Positions 34,579 through 43,363 of a stretch of DNA of 64,000 nt are shown in pieces (position 1 is the first letter of the stretch; every line of letters begins with the position of its first letter). The notes beneath the pieces are model-generated. The model did not search any database. It saw nothing but the letters and a program-made list of their open reading frames with translations, and was not told where the DNA came from. Source of the DNA: Blastopirellula marina (lineage in GTDB: Bacteria > Planctomycetota > Planctomycetia > Pirellulales > Pirellulaceae). The translations under genes and the position numbers were made by a program. The stretch covers positions 62,001-126,000 of the forward strand of contig NZ_PUIA01000038.1 of the NCBI RefSeq assembly GCF_002967715.1, in the 5' to 3' direction.

Positions 34579-35328
34579 ATGGCGCACTATACCGGAAATG
34601 GCGGAACCGACGGCGGAAACATGGTGATGTTTTGGCCGGGTAATCTGCCAGAAGAAGCGGACACGATGCTCGAGAACGATCCGTACTCGTTCGCGGAAAC
34701 GATGCGCGAAGAGGGGAAGGTCATCTGGTTCATGTGCGACGGCGAAGGGGACTTCGCGGTGACCGTTTACGTGGACGAAGAACCCCCAGCCGATCTGCGT
34801 AGCTTTCTGGAAGAGGAAGAGCACTACCCAGACGTCTTCGTGAAGGGAGATACCTACTTTGGTGGGCTCGAGTACATGTTCCGCGAGGACGACTCGCTGC
34901 TGAAAGAATTTCCGCGGATGTGCGGGAATCTTGAGATTCCTGATGGTGTTTACCAAGGAAACGTCTATCGCACGAATATCCCTCCGGCGTTCAGCCGTAC
35001 CTGGCTGATGCAACGGATGGGGACAAGCCGTTACCGGGTGTTGCACTGGCAACAACTGTTAAGCAAAGCGGCTTTATTGGGGGTGGTAGGCGTGTTGTTC
35101 GCTTTCTTCTTCCTGGTCTGGTACATCTGGCTGGCCGCGGTGGGGGCAGTGGTGCTGACCTTCGCGGCGGCCGTGCTGCTGGCCCGGTCCGAGTCGTGTC
35201 GCGAAGCGATCGTGGCGATCGACGAGTTTACCACACAATTTCCTGAGTATGTCGTACTGCTCACGTCGCAGCCGCCGGAAGCGGAGCACGAACCTGAGAA
35301 CGAAGAACTGGCGATGCCGGTTGGATAA
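34579..35328 (+). CDS. Hypothetical protein with two membrane segments
   Basis: A 249-residue protein that I do not recognise. Residues 1-150 are soluble and acidic (FWPGNLPEEADTML, VTVYVDEEPPADLRSFLEEEE). Two hydrophobic segments lie at about 160-205 (GVVGVLFAFFFLVWYIWLAA and VVLTFAAAVLLA), followed by an acidic tail. The next gene starts 5 bp after its stop in the same direction and also has two hydrophobic segments, so the two may be made together and interact. Confidence 0.7.
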   Translation: MAHYTGNGGTDGGNMVMFWPGNLPEEADTMLENDPYSFAETMREEGKVIWFMCDGEGDFAVTVYVDEEPPADLRSFLEEEEHYPDVFVKGDTYFGGLEYMFREDDSLLKEFPRMCGNLEIPDGVYQGNVYRTNIPPAFSRTWLMQRMGTSRYRVLHWQQLLSKAALLGVVGVLFAFFFLVWYIWLAAVGAVVLTFAAAVLLARSESCREAIVAIDEFTTQFPEYVVLLTSQPPEAEHEPENEELAMPVG

Positions 35329-35333
35329 GACCC

Positions 35334-36032
35334 TTGAAGCTGAAATGCCCTAACTGTGATATCTATCTGTCGACTCGGCAGATGAACGTCGACAACGACC
35401 TGGCGATCTGCCACGAGTGCAACGAGGCGTTCAAGATCTCGCGTCTGCTCGACCCGCAGCCAGAGCCGCAGGTTTATGAGAACGCCGGCTGGCTGAGCGA
35501 AGCAAGCGATTCGTTCGATATCAACAAGCCGCCTCGGGGTGTTTCCTACGAGAACAACGGCATGGGATGGCGGATTTCATCAACGACTCGCAACGGGATC
35601 GCTTTCATCATGGTTCCCTTTATCTGCGTTTGGTCGGGATTTAGTCTCGGTGGAATCTATGGATCGCAAATCGCCGAGGGGAAGTTCGATCCGATCCGAT
35701 CCCTGTTTGGAATTCCATTCGTCTTGGGTACGCTGCTATTCGGTTCGATGGCCCTCATGAGCGTGTTTGGCCGGATCGTGATCAAGTCTAGCGAGATGGA
35801 CCACGATGCTGGCAGTGTCTTCATGGGTGTGGGGCCGATCGGCTGGACCCGGCGCTTTCGCTGGTCGGAAATTCGGCGAATCGACGAGACGGTTGGAAGT
35901 GGCAAGAATCAGTCGACGCGAATCACCCTCTTTCGCGACAGCAGCGATATCAATTTCGGCGAGATGTTTTCGGAAGAGCGTCGGCGATATGTCATCCACG
36001 CGTTGCGGCAGTTGGTGGTTAGTGCGAGATAG
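35334..36032 (+). CDS. Zinc-ribbon membrane protein of unknown function
   Basis: A 232-residue protein from a TTG start just after the previous stop. The N-terminus has CPNC (about residue 5) and CHEC (about 26), a likely zinc ribbon. Two hydrophobic segments lie at about 88-112 and 125-147, and a soluble C-terminal domain follows, with RRFRWSEIRRIDETVG. A ribosome site is weak, and translation may depend on coupling to the upstream gene. No known family comes to mind; neither signal input nor partner is clear. Confidence 0.65.
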   Translation: MKLKCPNCDIYLSTRQMNVDNDLAICHECNEAFKISRLLDPQPEPQVYENAGWLSEASDSFDINKPPRGVSYENNGMGWRISSTTRNGIAFIMVPFICVWSGFSLGGIYGSQIAEGKFDPIRSLFGIPFVLGTLLFGSMALMSVFGRIVIKSSEMDHDAGSVFMGVGPIGWTRRFRWSEIRRIDETVGSGKNQSTRITLFRDSSDINFGEMFSEERRRYVIHALRQLVVSAR

Positions 36033-36044
36033 GGTGCGGTGCAC

Positions 36045-36659
36045 CTAAGCATTCGGCCAGGCTTCAATGAGGGCTCGCACCGCGCGGCCGCGATGCCCCA
36101 CTTCGGCCGTTCGCTGTTCATCCAGTTCGGCCAGCGTTTGGTGGCCGTCTTCCACGAGAAAGACCGAGTCGTAGCCGAAGCCATACTCGCCGATTGGCTC
36201 GTGCCCGATCTGGCCGCGGCACTCCCCTCCCCTTTCCAGGACGACACTGCCATCAGGAGCCGCGACACACAGATGGCAGACGAAGCGGGCCGTTCGCTGA
36301 TAGTCGGGTATGCCTTGCATGTGTTCGATCAGCAAGGCTAGGTTCATTGCCATGGTTGCGTCGTCGCCAGCATACCGGGCCGATCGCACGCCGGGGGCAC
36401 CACCCAGTGCGTCAACTTCCAGGCCGGTGTCGTCGGCGATCACCCACCGCCGCAACTGAAACGCGTAACCGCTGGCCTTCTTGCGGGCATTTTCCAGCAA
36501 CGTGTCCCCATCTTCCACGACCGGCTGGAGCAACGCATCTTGCGGAAGGGGATAAACGGGCAGCCCAAGAGGTTGAAGCAGATTGGTCAGCTCGCGAACC
36601 TTGAAGGGGTTCGATGTGGCGACGATCAGTTCGTGGCACCCACTCAAGCGGCTAGGCAT
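36045..36659 (-). CDS. rdgB: RdgB/HAM1-type XTP/dITP pyrophosphatase
   Basis: A 204-residue housecleaning enzyme that hydrolyses non-canonical purine nucleotides (XTP, dITP, ITP) to monophosphates and pyrophosphate. Signs are LIVATSNPFKVRELTNLL, VEDGDTLLENARKKA, VIADDTGLEVDALGGAPGVRSARYAG and the later GEYGFGYDSVF with GHRGRAVRALI. In the family the last two blocks usually read GFGYDPxF and SHRxxA, so this copy has Ser for Pro and Gly for Ser. It follows the U32 gene by 9 bp and is likely cotranscribed with it. Confidence 0.9.
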   Translation of the reverse strand: MPSRLSGCHELIVATSNPFKVRELTNLLQPLGLPVYPLPQDALLQPVVEDGDTLLENARKKASGYAFQLRRWVIADDTGLEVDALGGAPGVRSARYAGDDATMAMNLALLIEHMQGIPDYQRTARFVCHLCVAAPDGSVVLERGGECRGQIGHEPIGEYGFGYDSVFLVEDGHQTLAELDEQRTAEVGHRGRAVRALIEAWPNA

Positions 36660-36668
36660 GGTACTCGA

Positions 36669-39203
36669 CTAGATAATGGCCAACGGGTCGCGATCGTGTT
36701 CCAGCGTGCCACGCGTCACGCCGACTCGGTTCAACGCTTTCAATTGCTGCCAGACTTCTTCACCGCCAATGTTTCCGCGGAGCAAATCGCGGTAAAGCGA
36801 AATGATCCGGGCAATCTCGCCCGGCGGATCATCACGAAGCAGTTCGATGCGGAAGTTGCGGACGCCCAACTCCAGCATCGGCTGAACGATCTCGGCACCA
36901 CTTTGAGGTGTTTTGTTGAACAGCGTGTTGCGGCATCCGACGTCGGCGACCAGCGGGTGCTCGGCCCCGACGCGATCGCGCAGCTTGACGTCGTGCTCGT
37001 CGCACGGACGGCCGCAGTTGGTCTTGTTCGTGCCAGGCGAAAGGACGCTGCAGAAGACGCAGTGTTCCATGTGGAACATCGGCATGTGCTGGTGAATGAC
37101 CAGTTCCAGGTGCTGCGTCGCACAGTGCTGGGCCATCACCAGCAGTTGGTCACGGTTGAGGTCATACGACGGCGTAACCCGCGTCGCCCCATGCTTGCGA
37201 AGCCAATCGACTGTCAGCTCGTTGGCCGCGTTGAACGAGAAGTCCGCGATGCAGGTAGCACCGAGTTCGGTGAAGTACTTCAGCCCGGACAGGTTACGCA
37301 CCACGTAGCCATCAGCCCCGTGCTTGGAGAGCGCCTTGAAGATTCCCATCTCGCCTGGCTTCTGAATGCGTGGCGTGACCAGAAAGATCTTCGCCCCGGC
37401 ATCGTGAGCCAAAGGAACGGCTTCTTTGTATTGGCGAATGTCCTGGAAGTCGGCGTAGACGGTCTCGACCCCTTGGCTGATCGCAGCTTCTAGCTGATGC
37501 ATCGAGCGGGTCAGCACGATCAGCTTCGGTTCGCCTGGTTCGGTGGTCGCTGTTTCGACTTCGCTCTGCATTTGCGAGAGCACCAGGTCATGCTGGATCG
37601 TTCGCCGGAAACGGGCCATTTGCTGACGGGCTTCGTCGAGCTGGGTGATCATTTCCTTGCGAAGCTTGCCCAGTACGCTCAGCGGAACCATCGGCGTTCC
37701 GGCGATCTTGGCAGAGAGGGACTCGAGGCTATAGCCACTGCCCCCGAGACGCGAGAACTGTTCTTGGAGGACGGATTCACTCAAAGCGTGCTTACGTGCT
37801 TCCTCGAGTGGGGCTTCCGTTTCCAGTTCGATTTGCCCCAACGACTCGCTAGAGACGAATACGCGGAGCGGCTGCCCGACTCGCGCGGTGGCGTTGATCG
37901 TCAGCGGGATGTCGCGGCCGTGAAGCTCTCCGCTGTAGGTCTTGCGAAGTTCTCGCGTGAGGGCCGGGTCGTCACTCTTCCAGACCTTCAGGCCTGGAGT
38001 GATATATTGAAAGTCGACCGAGCCACGAGGGAAGTCGATTTCGACCTCGCCGCTGGTCGCTTCTCCGGTGACGCGGCGTCCGCGTTGGCTAACGGTGAAG
38101 ACGCGTCCCCCCTGCTCTTTCCCGGCGGCACGATCTCCTTCGAAGACGATGCCATCGCCAGCCTTCAAACGCCCGTGCAGTTCGAGCTTGACCCGCTTGC
38201 GGCGATCATCGACTGCCACGACCTCGGCCACCAGGACACCTCGCTTGGAACTGCTGGTCGCCGGGACGAGCATCTTGTGATCGCAGCCATGCAGCCAGCC
38301 AGGAGAGAAGCCACGCGAGAAGGAGAGTTCCATCTCTTCAACTTGCCGCGGGGTGAAGGTCACCGGCTTACCAGCCAAAGCGGCGTCGATCGCCTGGCGG
38401 TAATGACGCGTAATGTTGGCCACGTACTCAGGCGTTTTCAGGCGCCCTTCGATCTTGAACGAAACGACCCCGGCGGCCAGCAGTTCCGGCACCAACGCAA
38501 ACGCGGCCAGGTCTTGCGGGCTCAAGAGATACTTCTGAGCACCCAGGTCGATATCGGCTCCGTCGCAAACTAATTCGTACGGCAAGCGACAGGCCTGGGC
38601 ACACTGGCCCCGGTTGGCGCTGCGGCCGCCAAGCGATTCGCTGGTCAGGCACTGCCCACTATAGGCGACGCACAGGGCCCCATGCACGAACGCTTCCAGC
38701 GGCATGGTCGTTTTGTCGTGGATCTTGGAGATCTCGTTTACCGAAAGCTCGCGGGCGAGCACGACGCGTTCGATGCCGGTTTCTTCGATCTCGGCAATGC
38801 ACTCGGCGCTAGTCAGGGTCATTTGCGTCGAGGCGTGGATCGGCAACTCGGGGGCGGTACGGCGGATGAGCCCGACCAGGCCCAGGTCTTGCACCAGTAC
38901 GGCATCGGTGCCGGCCTCGGCGATGCGGCGGATGATGGGCTCGATAGTGGCCAGTTCGTCGCTGAAGGTCAGCGTGTTGACAGTCGTATAACCACGAACC
39001 CCATGCCAGTGCAGCATTTCCATCAAGCGTGGCAGGTCGTCGAGCGAGAAGTTCTTGGCTCGGGCGCGGGCATTGAAGCCCGTTTCGAGACCAAAATAGA
39101 TCGCGTCGGCACCATTGGCGATGGCCGCACGCGCACAGTCCCAGTCGCCAGCAGGGGCCAGAAGTTCCGGCCGAGTAACGGTCGATGCCTGAGGATCGTT
39201 CAT
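36669..39203 (-). CDS. U32-family protein (large, DUF3656-type)
   Basis: A protein of about 844 residues. The N-terminal part has the U32 signs PELLAPAGDWDCARAAIANGADAIYFGL, a TIM-barrel plan, VFVHGALCVAYSGQCLTSE and the Cys-rich ANRGQCAQACRLPYE. The central part has the DUF3656-type beta domain, and a second U32-like half follows with Cys pairs (EHCVFCSVLSPGTNKTNCGRPC) that could bind iron or zinc. The group includes RlhA, which hydroxylates 23S rRNA, and proteins once called peptidases. The substrate here cannot be decided, although rRNA hydroxylation is a fair possibility. A TTG at 39206 precedes the ATG at 39203. Confidence 0.85.
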   Translation of the reverse strand: MNDPQASTVTRPELLAPAGDWDCARAAIANGADAIYFGLETGFNARARAKNFSLDDLPRLMEMLHWHGVRGYTTVNTLTFSDELATIEPIIRRIAEAGTDAVLVQDLGLVGLIRRTAPELPIHASTQMTLTSAECIAEIEETGIERVVLARELSVNEISKIHDKTTMPLEAFVHGALCVAYSGQCLTSESLGGRSANRGQCAQACRLPYELVCDGADIDLGAQKYLLSPQDLAAFALVPELLAAGVVSFKIEGRLKTPEYVANITRHYRQAIDAALAGKPVTFTPRQVEEMELSFSRGFSPGWLHGCDHKMLVPATSSSKRGVLVAEVVAVDDRRKRVKLELHGRLKAGDGIVFEGDRAAGKEQGGRVFTVSQRGRRVTGEATSGEVEIDFPRGSVDFQYITPGLKVWKSDDPALTRELRKTYSGELHGRDIPLTINATARVGQPLRVFVSSESLGQIELETEAPLEEARKHALSESVLQEQFSRLGGSGYSLESLSAKIAGTPMVPLSVLGKLRKEMITQLDEARQQMARFRRTIQHDLVLSQMQSEVETATTEPGEPKLIVLTRSMHQLEAAISQGVETVYADFQDIRQYKEAVPLAHDAGAKIFLVTPRIQKPGEMGIFKALSKHGADGYVVRNLSGLKYFTELGATCIADFSFNAANELTVDWLRKHGATRVTPSYDLNRDQLLVMAQHCATQHLELVIHQHMPMFHMEHCVFCSVLSPGTNKTNCGRPCDEHDVKLRDRVGAEHPLVADVGCRNTLFNKTPQSGAEIVQPMLELGVRNFRIELLRDDPPGEIARIISLYRDLLRGNIGGEEVWQQLKALNRVGVTRGTLEHDRDPLAII

Positions 39204-39313
39204 CAAAATTCGCGCTGGTGCCCAGTGGAAAACAAAATATCAAGGGGAATCGGTTGATTTTACTGGGACGTGCCCGCGACGGATAGGGACGAAATGACGT
39301 GGTTTTTGTCAAA

Positions 39314-39966
39314 TCATCCTTCATCGACCATACCCATCCAGTCAGAGACATCCAATGCCAGCGATCGAACGTCTGGGTCATCGGCATAGGTGGGCGTCCA
39401 GCAAGGGTCTACCTGAGACCTAAGCAACTCCGCATCAACACCTGACCAGATGCTGACGATCTCACTAGGAAGCATTCCCATCTCCAGCACCGCTTCCACA
39501 AGGCCGAGAACGTCCTCTGAGACGTGAAGGTGAAACACGAGAACAGCTTCAGCCCAGACTGCGAGCGTTTCACGCTCCTTCTTTGGCCACGAGACCCCTT
39601 GTGGCGGGGCGTTCCGCCTTGAGCGGAGTACGCCGCAGAGTTTGTACTTAAATAGTCCTGCCAGGCCAGGGTCGGACAGGTCGATATCCTCTGAGACTAT
39701 CTCAAGCAGGCGAGGCAAGAAGTGCTTTACCTCGCTTTCGCTGCCCCAAGACTCCCAGCCATACGCGAAGAACTCCATGCCTCGGAGAGTTCGTTTGGGG
39801 ATGTCACGAAGCGGGTAATCGCGGATGTCCACTAGTTCGACGTTACTTGGGCCGAAGTCGAAGCAGCGAGATGGCTGAGACTGGGAATCTGATAGTTCGC
39901 AAACGTCGCGTACAAGTCATTGATCGCGGTGGTCAGGGCCCTGCTGTGTTCGTCTGATGCCTTCAT
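39314..39966 (-). pseudogene. Frameshifted gene of unknown family
   Basis: Two open pieces in different frames read as one protein. The first starts at ATG 39966 (with an AGG site) and gives a 44-codon frame with MKASDEHSRALTTAINDLYATFANYQIP. The second, without an ATG, is open from about 39909 and contains PSRCFDFGPSN, YPLRDIPKRTLRG and KHFLPRLLEIVSED, ending at 39314. Joined near 39870-39885 they give a continuous, plausible sequence of about 215 residues that begins with a helix and continues with a PLRxL...KHFLPRLLE pattern I remember from hypothetical proteins. The GTG at 39832 would give only the last 172 residues. It may be a sequencing error, a decayed gene or a true frameshift. Function unknown. 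Confidence 0.6.
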
Positions 39967-40188
39967 AGTCAACCTGTATGTCCCGCGGTCTGGTTGGTCG
40001 CGAGGTGTGATTGCCCATTGTCACAATGCCCGACTTCGCGACTCCGGGCAATGCTTGGCTTTCCACCGTTGTGGGCATCAGTAGCGGCGGCAGTCAAGCG
40101 ATGGGACAACGAAACAAGGACCTGCCGTCGCTTGGTTTGTAGTCTGGATGCGGTTTGCGTGTCATCCTGGCACGATTGGTCATCCAAC

Positions 40189-40220
40189 AAAAAAGGCCTA
40201 CCGCGGAGACCTCGGTGGCC
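40189..40220 (-). terminator. Rho-independent terminator after the hemerythrin-like gene
   Basis: On the minus strand a GGCC-ACCG stem pairs with its partner (one bulged base) and is followed by six T residues (40194-40189). It begins about 38 bp after the stop of the hemerythrin-like gene. The 292 bp between 39966 and 40259 hold no other recognisable feature. Confidence 0.7.
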
Positions 40221-40258
40221 ATGATGAGCAATTGGGGCGGGGTGTTGTTGGCGGCGGG

Positions 40259-40699
40259 CTAGTCGCCGACGCCGATGTCTTCTTCGAGCGCCTTTTGAAC
40301 GACCGCGTTTTCGTGGTGCTCGTGGTTCAAAAAGCGGGTCGTGAAGTCACGGAATCGGACATGGAATGTGGCCAGGGTCTCCGTGGGGCTATGGTGCAAA
40401 TCGTCGAGCATCGCGTCGATGTCACTTAACAACAAGCGATGTTCCAGTCGCAGTTGCTCGCATTCCGACGAGTACCGCGGAGCAATGCAGATGGTCTCTT
40501 GGAGATAGCCGCCGCGTTCTTCATCGGCGAACTGGTCATGCATCATGTCGCGTAGTTCGGAAAGTCCCAAAACCAGGGGCTCGGGTGAATCCCCTTCGGC
40601 AGTAATTCGATCGGCTTCTTCCAGAAGATCGTGCAGCAATGCGTGCTCGGTGAGAAGTTTCGTTACTGCGGCATCCGTCAATCGTTGCAGGTCGGGCAT
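40259..40699 (-). CDS. Hemerythrin-like (HHE domain) protein
   Basis: A 146-residue cytosolic helical protein. ATG 40699 has an AAGGAGG site at good spacing and fits better than the longer frame from 40771. His and Glu residues are spaced as in hemerythrin/HHE proteins: TEHALLHDLLEEAD, later MHDQFADEE, EHRLLLSDIDAM, and FLNHEHHENAVVQKAL. Such domains bind a di-iron centre and act in oxygen or nitric-oxide sensing, iron handling or stress. A terminator follows. Confidence 0.75.
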   Translation of the reverse strand: MPDLQRLTDAAVTKLLTEHALLHDLLEEADRITAEGDSPEPLVLGLSELRDMMHDQFADEERGGYLQETICIAPRYSSECEQLRLEHRLLLSDIDAMLDDLHHSPTETLATFHVRFRDFTTRFLNHEHHENAVVQKALEEDIGVGD

Positions 40700-41051
40700 G
40701 GCATCCTCCTTAGCGGTGAGAGGAAATGATAAGCTGGCACCCCTTCGTTCAAAAATTTGCGAATCCTGCAATCCGGTTGTGTCCGTTCAATTGTCGTTTT
40801 ATGCGGGATTCTGTGAGTCGTCAATCAATTCTTTTCGCGGAATGTGCAAAAAAGAAATGGTCGAATGCCTACGGTGCAGCTAGTGAATGAAGCGGGGCAA
40901 AATACATAAAGGAATCTACATTGCCATATGCATTGCAGCTGAGAAATAGATTGGAGAAAGAGCGTGAATAGGGGGGCCTTGCGGCACTAAAATAGGCTGC
41001 AGTGTGGTCAGCGATACGTTCACTTGGGGGGCCTATCAGGGAGTTTGTTTC
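40700..41051. other. Gene-free region upstream of the DUF1579-type gene
   Basis: I see no coding region in these 352 bp. The left part carries the promoter of the divergent hemerythrin-like gene. GGGGGGCC appears twice (near 40973 and 41023) near the start of the DUF1579-type gene. No clear -35/-10 pair can be chosen. Confidence 0.35.
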
Positions 41052-41645
41052 ATGCGACTTGCTAGCAGGTTGATGGGGATCGTTTTCTTGGCGGGGCTCG
41101 TGTCGGTTGCGGTCGCTCAGGAAGCATCGCAAGCGGAATTCGACAGTTTGGAGTCTGCGGCCCTGGAAGAGGCCCAACAAAAGCTTGGTGCTTCGGCTAA
41201 ACCGCATCCGTATATGAATGCCTTGGTTGGCACTTGTAAGACAGCCCACGTCGAATTGGATAAGGATGGGAAGGAAGTCTCGGTTGTCGAAGGGACGGCG
41301 GAGTTCAAGTCGATTCAACAGGGGCATTGGGTGACACAGTCCTATCAGCGATTGTCCAAAGATCGAACGATCGAATCATTTAGTGTTCTGGGGTACGACG
41401 GCGAAAAGCAGAAGTTTGTCGGTCTATGGATTGATAAGAAGACACCATTTTCGATGCCTTTCGAGGGGCAGCTTGACGACAAAACGGGCATCTTGAAAGA
41501 GATAGGAACCCAGCAATCGCTGTACGGCCCCATCCTGTTTATTATGGTAGCCTAGCCCTCGGAGAACGGTTTTACCTACACGGGATCGTACATAAGAGAC
41601 GAAACAGAAACCAAGATCTGCCAAATAAAGTACGTGAAGCAGTAA
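41052..41645 (+). pseudogene. DUF1579-type secreted protein with an in-frame stop
   Basis: ATG 41052 has a GGGAG site and gives a signal peptide (VFLAGLVSVAVAQ) and a DUF1579-like beta domain (GTAEFKSIQQGHWVTQSYQ, SFSVLGYDGEKQKFVGLWID). The frame ends at TAG 41553-41555 after LFIMVA, but without frame change continues PSENGFTYTGSYIRDETE... for 29 more codons to TAA 41643-41645, which looks like the missing last strands. So the stop removes the C-terminus, or the base call is wrong. The truncated protein has 167 residues from ATG 41052. Function of DUF1579 is unknown. Confidence 0.65.
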
Positions 41646-41731
41646 GTATTGGGGGCCTCGGCGAAGTATACTTAAGTGCACCCAGGCTTATAGATGCACC
41701 TCATGGCTGGAAAGAAGCACAAGGAGAATTC

Positions 41732-42628
41732 GTGCTCGAAGACAACGCTGATTCGCGCGACTACCGTGTCCGATTGTTCTACAAAGCGAAACCAAACGTT
41801 CCTAAAGGGGCGATCCTGGACAAGATGCAAACGCGAGCGGAAGGCTTTGCACCGCGCGATGGGAAGCGAGATTCCGATCGTCTGGACTTTCGTCACCCCA
41901 AGCATGTCACCAATATCGGTGGCAAGTCGGTTGGGGCGACGTGGAGTATTCGAGCCGAAGAGATTGAATACCCCGGCGACCTGACCCCTTTCCTGCCGGC
42001 CCTGGAGCAGTCGTGGTTGTGGGACGATGCCGAAGAAACTGTAGGTGACTGCGAGCATCAACTGGTAGTCATCGATCAGACCGCGTCGAACATGCGTCCG
42101 ATCGAACGGCTACAGATGATGCAGTTTCTGGTGGCCAGTGTGATTGAAGCCGTTCCTTGTGATGCGATCTACTGGGAAGCTACCGAGCAGTTTCTCGATC
42201 CCCAGAAGTTCCTCTCGGGACTGGACGATGTACCGGCCAAACCGTGGAAGGCACCCGGCGCGTTCAACGTGCGCGTCTCGCGGGTGATCGGCTATGGCGA
42301 ACGCCGCGATGATGAATCGCGTGACATGATCGTCGATAGCTTGGGACTGGGGGTCTTGGGGTGGCCTGACTTTCAATGTCACTTCCGTGGATTGGATTGG
42401 CGCGAGATTCAGCAGATCGTCTACGAGAAGGCCTTGGAAGTCTTCGAAAATGGTCCCAAGCTGCAGGACGGCCAGGCCTTCCCTGGTATCACTTCTTCTC
42501 AAGTGTGGAAGTGTCGTTTCGAGGAAGCACTGCTCGGTCCGCCACGTAAGGTAATCGACATTGATCCAGGCATTCCTTACTGTGCCGGCCTGCGATATGC
42601 CATCACCGCAGGCGTTTACGTGAAGTAG
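41732..42628 (+). CDS. DUF4261-like protein
   Basis: A 298-residue protein that starts at GTG 41732, which has an excellent AAGGAG site 6 bp upstream. The middle (RPIERLQMMQFLVASVIEAVPCDAIYWEATEQFLDPQKFL) and C-terminal blocks (DSLGLGVLGWPDFQCHFRGLDWREI and DGQAFPG) match the pattern of DUF4261 as I remember it, a family of cytosolic proteins of unknown function. No signal peptide is present. It lies 86 bp after the disrupted DUF1579-type gene. Confidence 0.6.
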   Translation: MLEDNADSRDYRVRLFYKAKPNVPKGAILDKMQTRAEGFAPRDGKRDSDRLDFRHPKHVTNIGGKSVGATWSIRAEEIEYPGDLTPFLPALEQSWLWDDAEETVGDCEHQLVVIDQTASNMRPIERLQMMQFLVASVIEAVPCDAIYWEATEQFLDPQKFLSGLDDVPAKPWKAPGAFNVRVSRVIGYGERRDDESRDMIVDSLGLGVLGWPDFQCHFRGLDWREIQQIVYEKALEVFENGPKLQDGQAFPGITSSQVWKCRFEEALLGPPRKVIDIDPGIPYCAGLRYAITAGVYVK

Positions 42629-42639
42629 ATTACGCCTGG

Positions 42640-42665
42640 GGCGAATTCTCAAGAATCGGGTTTTT
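42640..42665 (+). terminator. Possible weak terminator after the DUF4261-like gene
   Basis: A short stem (CGAATTCT with AGAATCG, one bulge, 2-base loop) is followed by GGTTTTT. It lies 13 bp after the stop. The tiny loop makes it doubtful. Confidence 0.35.
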
Positions 42666-42750
42666 CGCGTGTAACTCTTCGTATCGAGTCGGTATCGAAG
42701 GGGTCAGTTACGCTGAAGTACTGACAACTACACACAAGGAGAAACCCGTC

Positions 42751-43299
42751 ATGCCTCGACTGCAACCGATTTCATTGGAACAAGCCGAAGGTAAGCAGCG
42801 CGAGCTTCTAGACGCTGCAAAGAAGAAGCTCGGCAAGCACATCAATATCATCGCGACGATGGCGAACTCGCCGTCGGTGTTGGAAGCCTACCTCGGCTTT
42901 TCCGGAGCGATGGGGCATTCGCAGCTTTCGGCCAAGGCCCGCGAAGCTGTGGCGATGCGAGTTGGTGAAAAGAACCAATGCCAGTACTGTGTCTCGGCTC
43001 ACACGGCCATCGGCAAGATGGTTGGTTATACCGAAGAAGAGACCGTGAAGGTCCGCCAAGGAGAAGCTGCCGACGCGAAGGAACAAGCGGTACTCGATCT
43101 GACCGACGCGATTGCCCAGACCAAGGGCTTCATCAGCGACGATCAGTTCAACGCCGCGAAAGCAGCGGGACTTAGTGATGAAGAAATTACCGAAGTGGTT
43201 GGCCTGGTGGCCTTGAACTTCTTCACCAATTTCTTCAACCACGTTGCCGGGACGGAAGTCGATTTCCCGGAAGTCGAACTATTCGCTGAAGCGGTTTAA
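42751..43299 (+). CDS. AhpD-like (carboxymuconolactone-decarboxylase-type) protein
   Basis: A 182-residue protein with the CMD/AhpD fold. The redox motif CQYC is followed by VSAHTAIGKMVGY, the spacing expected for the catalytic Cys pair and His of AhpD-type peroxidase partners. The length fits uncharacterised peroxidase-related members. It is preceded by an AAGGAG site. It may protect against peroxides or quinones; no partner peroxiredoxin is adjacent. Confidence 0.85.
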   Translation: MPRLQPISLEQAEGKQRELLDAAKKKLGKHINIIATMANSPSVLEAYLGFSGAMGHSQLSAKAREAVAMRVGEKNQCQYCVSAHTAIGKMVGYTEEETVKVRQGEAADAKEQAVLDLTDAIAQTKGFISDDQFNAAKAAGLSDEEITEVVGLVALNFFTNFFNHVAGTEVDFPEVELFAEAV

Positions 43300-43363
43300 G
43301 ATCGCCTCTTCTGCGGAAACAATGCGGCCAGTGCAGTGCACCGCTGGCCCTGTTGGTTTCCTT

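Noticed and set aside
43325-43350. Hairpin GGCCAG/CTGGCC between the AhpD and beta-helix genes
   Set aside because: Might be a shared terminator for convergent genes, but there is no clear T-run on either strand.
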